Shown here piece by piece: positions 5,667-9,089 of a DNA stretch of 9,089 nucleotides. The stretch lies in the NCBI GenBank assembly GCA_044224215.1, contig JBGAKX010000161.1, forward strand, positions 1-9,089. The letters run 5' to 3'. A model generated the notes under the pieces. The model did not search any database and was not told the DNA's origin. It worked only from the letters and a program-made list of their open reading frames with translations. Origin of the DNA: DAOMFM01 sp035429825. Lineage in GTDB: Bacteria; Acidobacteriota; Blastocatellia; UBA7656; JADIYM01. A program made the translations under genes and the position numbers. How positions within the stretch are numbered: the first letter of the stretch is position 1; each line of letters begins with the position of its first letter.

Positions 5667-6154
5667 GGATGGCTCGGCAGGTACTCGGCGGGAATCGGAT
5701 GGTCCGGGCTCTCGTTGTCCCAGAAGATGTTCACCACCCACCACCTGCCGTCCTTGTTCACCAGCTGAATGCTGTTGATCCCCCGAATGAATGGTTCCGG
5801 GTCCGACTCGTTCCACCTCGACTCGTACGTGCTGAACGCGTGAGCGATCGTGGCGAATCGGTCGACCCGGCGCGAGATCTCACGCTCAAAGAACCCGTTT
5901 GCCGCCATGAACTTGCGGGCATCGGTAATGAACTCTTCGACGGTGTGAACGCGCAACCCGCTGTCGCCATTCGGCCGGTCACCCGACGGGATCAGCCGAC
6001 CGTCGGGCAGAAACAGCGCGCGCAGGCGGTCCCAGTCGCGGTCGCCGGCCGGACCCGATATGACGTCGTAGAGCGTGTGGATCACCGAGTCGATCGAATC
6101 AAAGTCGCTCGAGCCCGCACGTCCGCGATCGTCATGGTCTGATTGAGTGCTCAC
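5663..6154 (-). CDS. SnoaL-like / NTF2-fold protein (163 aa)
   Basis: This is a cone-shaped alpha+beta barrel protein of the NTF2-like superfamily (SnoaL-like). The first helix SVIHTLYDVISGPAGDRDWD (23-42) is followed by RLRALFLPDGRLIP (43-56), the usual layout in which the acidic/aromatic pair guards the cavity. The late strands INSIQLVNKDGRWWVVNIFW end in DNESPDHPIPAEYL near the C-terminus. Family members include isomerases, cyclases and ligand-binding proteins; the substrate is not predictable. I chose the GTG at 6154 because AGGAGG lies eight bases upstream; the longer frame to 6205 lacks such a site. The first 18 residues are polar and low in structure. It overlaps the GNAT gene by four bases and lies 66 bases after the exported-protein gene. 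Confidence 0.88.
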   Translation of the reverse strand: MSTQSDHDDRGRAGSSDFDSIDSVIHTLYDVISGPAGDRDWDRLRALFLPDGRLIPSGDRPNGDSGLRVHTVEEFITDARKFMAANGFFEREISRRVDRFATIAHAFSTYESRWNESDPEPFIRGINSIQLVNKDGRWWVVNIFWDNESPDHPIPAEYLPSHP

Positions 6155-6162
6155 GTGAGAAA

Positions 6163-6168
6163 CCTCCT
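6163..6168 (-). promoter_or_regulatory. Consensus ribosome binding site of the SnoaL-like gene
   Basis: The minus strand reads AGGAGG with an eight-base spacer to GTG at 6154. It is one of the strongest Shine-Dalgarno sequences in the window and decides a GTG start over the upstream in-frame ATG at 6205. Confidence 0.8.
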
Positions 6169-6220
6169 CGGGTCCGCTCGTCCGACGTCCGCCCGTTCCG
6201 GACATCCTGAACGCACGATC

Positions 6221-6817
6221 TCAGTTGTTCGGCTCGGGGGCCATCTGCGGCGCCTCGACCGGTCGCTGCGCCCACTGCGCGCCCTTTACGCTCCAGATCG
6301 ACCCGTCGCCAAATCCGACGAGGACGACCGACAGCCTGCCGCCCCTGCATGCGTGCGTCGCGTCCTGTTCGTCCTGGCCGGGATCGCCATGACGGAAGAT
6401 CCCCGGGCTGAAGTGGCCGGGCGCCGCGCCACCCTCCGAGATTGCGACCCAGAACAGCGTGCTCATCACCTTGACGCGACCCTGATCCTCGACCACGCAC
6501 CCGACGTCGTACCGCACGACGCGCTGCGAGGACCGGTTCGCAAGACCGAGCCACGATTTCATGCCAAAGCCTGCCTGCTGAGCCTGCGGTATTTCGCGAC
6601 GCTCGATCGTCATCGGCGCCGCCGGCGCGTTGAACCAGAAATCGGCGGGCGCGGCCTTTGCCGCGGGCGTCGCAACCTCCGGCGCCTTTGGCACCGCAGC
6701 GGTCGTACCGCCGGGCGATTGTGCGAACACCGCACCGCACATCAGTGCACCAGCGGCGCCGATCGACAGCAGTCGGCCGGCCGAACGTCTCAGGCAATCA
6801 TGTGGCATGCGGGTCAT
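6221..6817 (-). CDS. Exported protein of unknown function (198 aa)
   Basis: I do not recognise this family. The N-terminus is a classical Sec signal peptide: basic CLRRSAGR, a hydrophobic core LLSIGAAGALMCGAVFA (16-32), and a probable cleavage after A32 (VFA|QS). A low-complexity Ala/Pro linker follows (about 33-60). The mature part holds alternating hydrophobic strands, such as VVRYDVGCVVEDQGRVKV, STLFWVAI and RLSVVLVGFGDGSIW, suggesting a small beta-rich domain outside the cytoplasm. Two cysteines (in VGCVVED and HACRGG) could form a disulphide after export. The ATG at 6817 has a modest AGG upstream; an alternative ATG three codons in is possible. The gene sits 52 bases after a GNAT gene and 66 bases before the SnoaL-like gene, with no clear promoter or terminator in either gap. 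The coding call is good; the function is unknown. Confidence 0.8.
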   Translation of the reverse strand: MTRMPHDCLRRSAGRLLSIGAAGALMCGAVFAQSPGGTTAAVPKAPEVATPAAKAAPADFWFNAPAAPMTIERREIPQAQQAGFGMKSWLGLANRSSQRVVRYDVGCVVEDQGRVKVMSTLFWVAISEGGAAPGHFSPGIFRHGDPGQDEQDATHACRGGRLSVVLVGFGDGSIWSVKGAQWAQRPVEAPQMAPEPNN

Positions 6818-6869
6818 TTTACCTGTTCGGCGGCGGGGGTGAAGGCATTCGTTGCAGCGCGCGCGGCCT

Positions 6870-7433
6870 TCAGACCGCAGGATGGTGTGGTGGACGCTGG
6901 AGGAAACTCACGCTCGACGGTTCGTCGCCCGGCCCGACCTCGTCGAACCCGAGCTTTGCCAGCACCTTGCGCGACGAGAGATTGTCGCCCGCCGTCTGGG
7001 CGACGATGTCGCGAACGTCCGCGTGCGACCTTGCCCAGTCGATGACCGCGCCGGCCATCTCGGTGGCAAACCCCATCCCGTAGAACTGCGGCAGTATCGA
7101 GTAGCCAAGCTCGACGCGGCCGTTCGCGTCTGGCGGCCCGAGAAACCCTGCGCCGCCCACCAGGACGGGCGCCGCGTCCTCCTCGTATTGCCAGAGGGCG
7201 TACCAGCCAAGCCATCCCGTGCGGCCCGGTCCGGCTTCGAGCAGGTCGAGGAACAGCGCACGCGCATCCGAGAGCATGTCGGGAGGCCAATTGTCGGGTA
7301 CGGTCGCGGCGAGGAGCGCTGCGAACGCGGCCGGGTCGCGCAGCTCCGCGCGCGCGATCTCCACGTCGACCGGGACGATCTCGAGCCGCGCGGTCCGGAT
7401 TCTGGCCACGCCGTCCTGCTGGGTCGGTCTCAC
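6870..7433 (-). CDS. GNAT N-acetyltransferase (187 aa)
   Basis: This is a second GNAT-family acetyltransferase in the window, also of the RimJ/RimL-like branch. It opens with IRTARLEIVPVDVE. The acetyl-CoA loop is QFYGMGFATEMA (116-127), preceded by the strand GRVELGYSILP. NLSSRKVLAKLGFDEVG (151-167) is the matching C-terminal motif. The acceptor substrate is unknown. It is unlike the other GNAT outside these motifs, so a recent duplication is unlikely. The GTG at 7433 lies four bases after the stop of the 95-residue gene. A second in-frame GTG at 7409 has a better AGGA element and would give 179 residues, still complete. Close spacing suggests co-transcription with the CoA-transferase and the 95-residue gene. 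Confidence 0.9.
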   Translation of the reverse strand: MRPTQQDGVARIRTARLEIVPVDVEIARAELRDPAAFAALLAATVPDNWPPDMLSDARALFLDLLEAGPGRTGWLGWYALWQYEEDAAPVLVGGAGFLGPPDANGRVELGYSILPQFYGMGFATEMAGAVIDWARSHADVRDIVAQTAGDNLSSRKVLAKLGFDEVGPGDEPSSVSFLQRPPHHPAV

Positions 7434-7437
7434 GCGG

Positions 7438-7725
7438 TCAGGCCTGAACGCTCAGCTCGTCGCCAAAGATCGCGCGCGCCGTCGTCGTCACGTCGACGCC
7501 CCAGGGTCCGATCGTCATGCACACGAGGTAGTAGTGCTTGTGTTTCGTGTGTGCGACCGCCGCGCCGTCCGTGTCGATCGCAACGACATCGAACCCTTCG
7601 CGCAGGATCGCCTGTCGCGGCGAGTCGGTGTCGTCGCCGAACGCACTGCCCTGGCCGTCGTCGTTTCCGTTGGCCCACGCGCTTCTCAGCGCCTCCCATT
7701 CGGTGTGTGTCAGGTGCCTCAACAT
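7438..7725 (-). CDS. Small protein of unknown function (95 aa)
   Basis: I do not recognise this protein. It is acidic in the middle (NGNDDGQGSAFGDDTDSP, 20-37) and starts MLRHLTHTEWEALRSAW. A predicted strand pair follows, DVVAIDTDGAAVAHTKHKHY and YLVCMTIGPWGVDVTTTARA. There is no signal peptide and no membrane segment. The frame is open upstream to 7953, but that extension lies wholly over the CoA-transferase gene and has the Arg-rich look of a shadow frame. The ATG at 7725 has AAGGAG (7732-7737) at ideal distance, so the gene is probably real. It starts 14 bases after the stop of the CoA-transferase and ends four bases before the GNAT gene, which suggests a shared transcript. Function cannot be inferred. 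Confidence 0.75.
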   Translation of the reverse strand: MLRHLTHTEWEALRSAWANGNDDGQGSAFGDDTDSPRQAILREGFDVVAIDTDGAAVAHTKHKHYYLVCMTIGPWGVDVTTTARAIFGDELSVQA

Positions 7726-7731
7726 CGAAAT

Positions 7732-7737
7732 CTCCTT
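7732..7737 (-). promoter_or_regulatory. Strong ribosome binding site of the 95-residue gene
   Basis: The minus strand reads AAGGAG with a six-base spacer to ATG at 7725, directly after the stop of the CoA-transferase. It is the main support for the short start and for this small gene being translated. Confidence 0.75.
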
Positions 7738-7739
7738 GG

Positions 7740-9089
7740 TCAGGATGCCTTCATCGTCCCGGTCTCGATAAACCGCGTGTGCCAGTCGAACACGTGTTTC
7801 AGATCGTGCGGAAGGTGCTTGCCGTAGGCCGTCTCGAGCGACCGATCCAGGTAGTCCGTCAGCATGTCGCGGTAGTCCGGATGCGCGCACCGGGCGATGA
7901 TCTGCCGCGCACGCGCCACCGGTGCGAGGCCGCGCAGATCGGCGAGCCCCCACTCCGACACGATGATCTGCGTCGAGTGCTCGACGTGGTCGACGTGCGA
8001 AACCATCGGGACGAATGACGAGATCGCCCCGCCCTTTGCAACCGACGGCGAAAGAAAGATCGAGATGTACGCATTGCGGGTGAAGTCGCCGCTCCCGCCG
8101 ATCCCGTTCATCAACCGGCTGCCCATCACGTGCGTCGAATTGACGTGTCCGAAGATGTCCACCTCGAGCGCGGTGTTCATCGAGATGATCCCCATGCGCC
8201 GGATGACCTCCGGATTGTTGGAGATTTCCTGGGGACGGATCACGAACTTTCGACGCAATTCGTCGATCTCGTTGTGGAAGCGCGCGAGCGCCTTCTGCGA
8301 GAACGTCAACGCCGACGTCGACGCAAACTCGAGTTTGTCCGCGTCGATCAGGTCAAAGATTGAATCCTGGATGACCTCCGTGTACATCCGGATCGTCGAC
8401 ACGTGCTCGCTGTGCGCCATGCAAGCCAGCACGGCATTCGCAACATTGCCCACGCCCGACTGGAACGGCAGCAGCGATTTCGGGACGCGCCCGCGCCTTA
8501 CCTCGTGCAGGATGAACTCGAGGACGTGTTCGGCGATGTGGACGCTCACGTCGTCCGGCTGCCTGTAGTCCGGGTTGCTGTCGCTCAGGTTCGTCAGCAC
8601 GATTCCGCGGATCTTGTCCGGATCGCACGCCACGTACGGGACGCCAACCCGGTCGTCGACGCTCACGATGTGAATGGGCCGGCCGTGCGGCGGCGGATCC
8701 GGCACAAAGATGTCGTGGTAGCCCTTGAGTTCGCGCGGATGGAACTCGTTCAGCTCGATGAACACCTCGCGGGCGTGATGGATGTACGTCGGCGTGATGC
8801 CGGCGGACATCGACAGGTAGATTCGTCCGTCCGTCGTGACGTCGACGGCCTCGACGATGGCTACGTCGATCGGATCGAGTATCCCGTGCGAGATGTAGTT
8901 CGGGACGTGGCTCAGGTGCATGTCGAGGAACTCGATCTCGCCGCGGTTGATGCGGTCCCGCATGTCCGGAGTCGACTGGTACGGCAGACGCTTGCGCACG
9001 GCGCCCGTACGGGCGAGCACGCCATCCAGTTCTTCACCGGTTGACGCGCCGGTGAAGAGGTTGAATGCGAATTCGCGCCCCTGCGCGGT
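7740..9089 (-). CDS. Acetyl-CoA hydrolase/transferase (ScpC/AarC-like), partial at N-terminus (449 aa seen)
   Basis: This is a family I CoA-transferase of the acetyl-CoA hydrolase/transferase group, which includes E. coli ScpC (propionyl-CoA:succinate) and acetic-acid-bacterial AarC (succinyl-CoA:acetate). It moves CoA between carboxylates in the cytoplasm through a glutamyl-CoA thioester. The frame runs to the right edge without a start. The visible part begins near FAFNLFTGAS, and in ScpC the equivalent LLTGAS comes after roughly 50 residues, so a comparable N-terminal piece is missing. Conserved stretches in order are PYQST, FLDMHLSHV, GILDPIDVAIVEA, LPFQSGVGNVANAVLA, MYTEVIQDS with the probable catalytic glutamate (codon 8376-8378), RPQEISNNPEVIRRMGIISM, HVMGSRLMNGIGGSGDFTRN with the glycine loop, and SHVDHVEHS. 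The C-terminus HVFDWHTRFIETGTM closely matches ScpC. The substrate pair (acetate, propionate, succinate or others) cannot be decided from sequence. Two small genes follow closely. Confidence 0.96.
   Translation of the reverse strand, partial: TAQGREFAFNLFTGASTGEELDGVLARTGAVRKRLPYQSTPDMRDRINRGEIEFLDMHLSHVPNYISHGILDPIDVAIVEAVDVTTDGRIYLSMSAGITPTYIHHAREVFIELNEFHPRELKGYHDIFVPDPPPHGRPIHIVSVDDRVGVPYVACDPDKIRGIVLTNLSDSNPDYRQPDDVSVHIAEHVLEFILHEVRRGRVPKSLLPFQSGVGNVANAVLACMAHSEHVSTIRMYTEVIQDSIFDLIDADKLEFASTSALTFSQKALARFHNEIDELRRKFVIRPQEISNNPEVIRRMGIISMNTALEVDIFGHVNSTHVMGSRLMNGIGGSGDFTRNAYISIFLSPSVAKGGAISSFVPMVSHVDHVEHSTQIIVSEWGLADLRGLAPVARARQIIARCAHPDYRDMLTDYLDRSLETAYGKHLPHDLKHVFDWHTRFIETGTMKAS
9002..9015. 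repeat. 14-base palindrome inside the CoA-transferase gene
   Basis: CGCCCGTACGGGCG is a perfect palindrome, within the codons for the LARTGA segment. It lies 15 bases from a longer inverted repeat. A GC-rich palindrome of this size can arise by chance in coding DNA. Confidence 0.5.
9031..9058. repeat. 10-base inverted repeat with 8-base loop inside the CoA-transferase gene
   Basis: The arms TCTTCACCGG and CCGGTGAAGA are perfectly complementary and separated by eight bases. They encode the conserved LFTG and TGEE residues near the protein N-terminus, so part of the symmetry may be forced by the protein. The messenger RNA would form a stable hairpin early in the gene. Confidence 0.6.

Noticed and set aside
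6155..6220. Possible hairpin GTCCG/CGGAC after the exported-protein gene
   Set aside because: The stem is five bases with no T-run, too weak to call a terminator.
6852..8018. A 388-codon open frame on the plus strand
   Set aside because: It is antisense to a GNAT gene, the 95-residue gene and the CoA-transferase, has Arg-rich composition and has no recognisable motif.
8130..9044. Plus-strand open frames opposite the CoA-transferase
   Set aside because: They are shadows of a strongly conserved gene, with Val/Arg/Asp-rich composition typical of antisense frames.
1..9089. Mobile element, CRISPR array, tRNA or integration site
   Set aside because: No transposase, integrase, regular repeat array, tRNA-like cloverleaf or flanking terminal repeats were seen. 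Gene orientation and composition are uniform across the window.

Overview
The window is a GC-rich bacterial chromosome segment with strong G/C preference at third codon positions. Every credible gene lies on the minus strand, so transcription runs from the right edge towards the left edge. Twelve coding regions cover almost all of it. I see no tRNA, rRNA, transposase, phage gene or CRISPR array. The mix of DinB-fold proteins, SRPBCC, DoxX, DUF2071, SnoaL-like and GNAT proteins beside a housekeeping CoA-transferase resembles genomes of soil Acidobacteriota (Vicinamibacteria-like) or similar uncultured lineages. That assignment is inference from gene style only.

Right part (6221-9089), in order of transcription. 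First comes an acetyl-CoA hydrolase/transferase of the ScpC/AarC type whose N-terminus lies beyond the right edge. A 95-residue orphan protein with a strong ribosome binding site follows, then a GNAT acetyltransferase. The gaps between these three are 14 and 4 bases, so they look co-transcribed. After a 52-base gap comes a small exported protein of unknown function.

Middle and left part (1143-6154). A SnoaL-like NTF2-fold protein overlaps a RimJ/RimL-type GNAT by four bases, and a DUF2071 (YqjF-like) protein follows. A 105-base gap with a candidate promoter and two inverted repeats comes next. Then three different DinB-fold four-helix proteins lie in a row, the last two with overlapping stop and start. 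A 98-base gap with a second candidate promoter precedes a compact DoxX membrane protein, SRPBCC and DinB-fold trio. In total there are four divergent DinB-fold proteins, and each keeps the three-histidine metal-site pattern.

Left edge (1-1073). The N-terminal 357 residues of a HerA/VirB4-like P-loop ATPase are present, and the rest lies off the window.

The DinB/SRPBCC/DoxX/DUF2071/GNAT block looks like a small-molecule or stress-response gene neighbourhood. No member has an assignable substrate, so a joint function is only a hypothesis. I found no recognisable defence, secretion or biosynthetic system.
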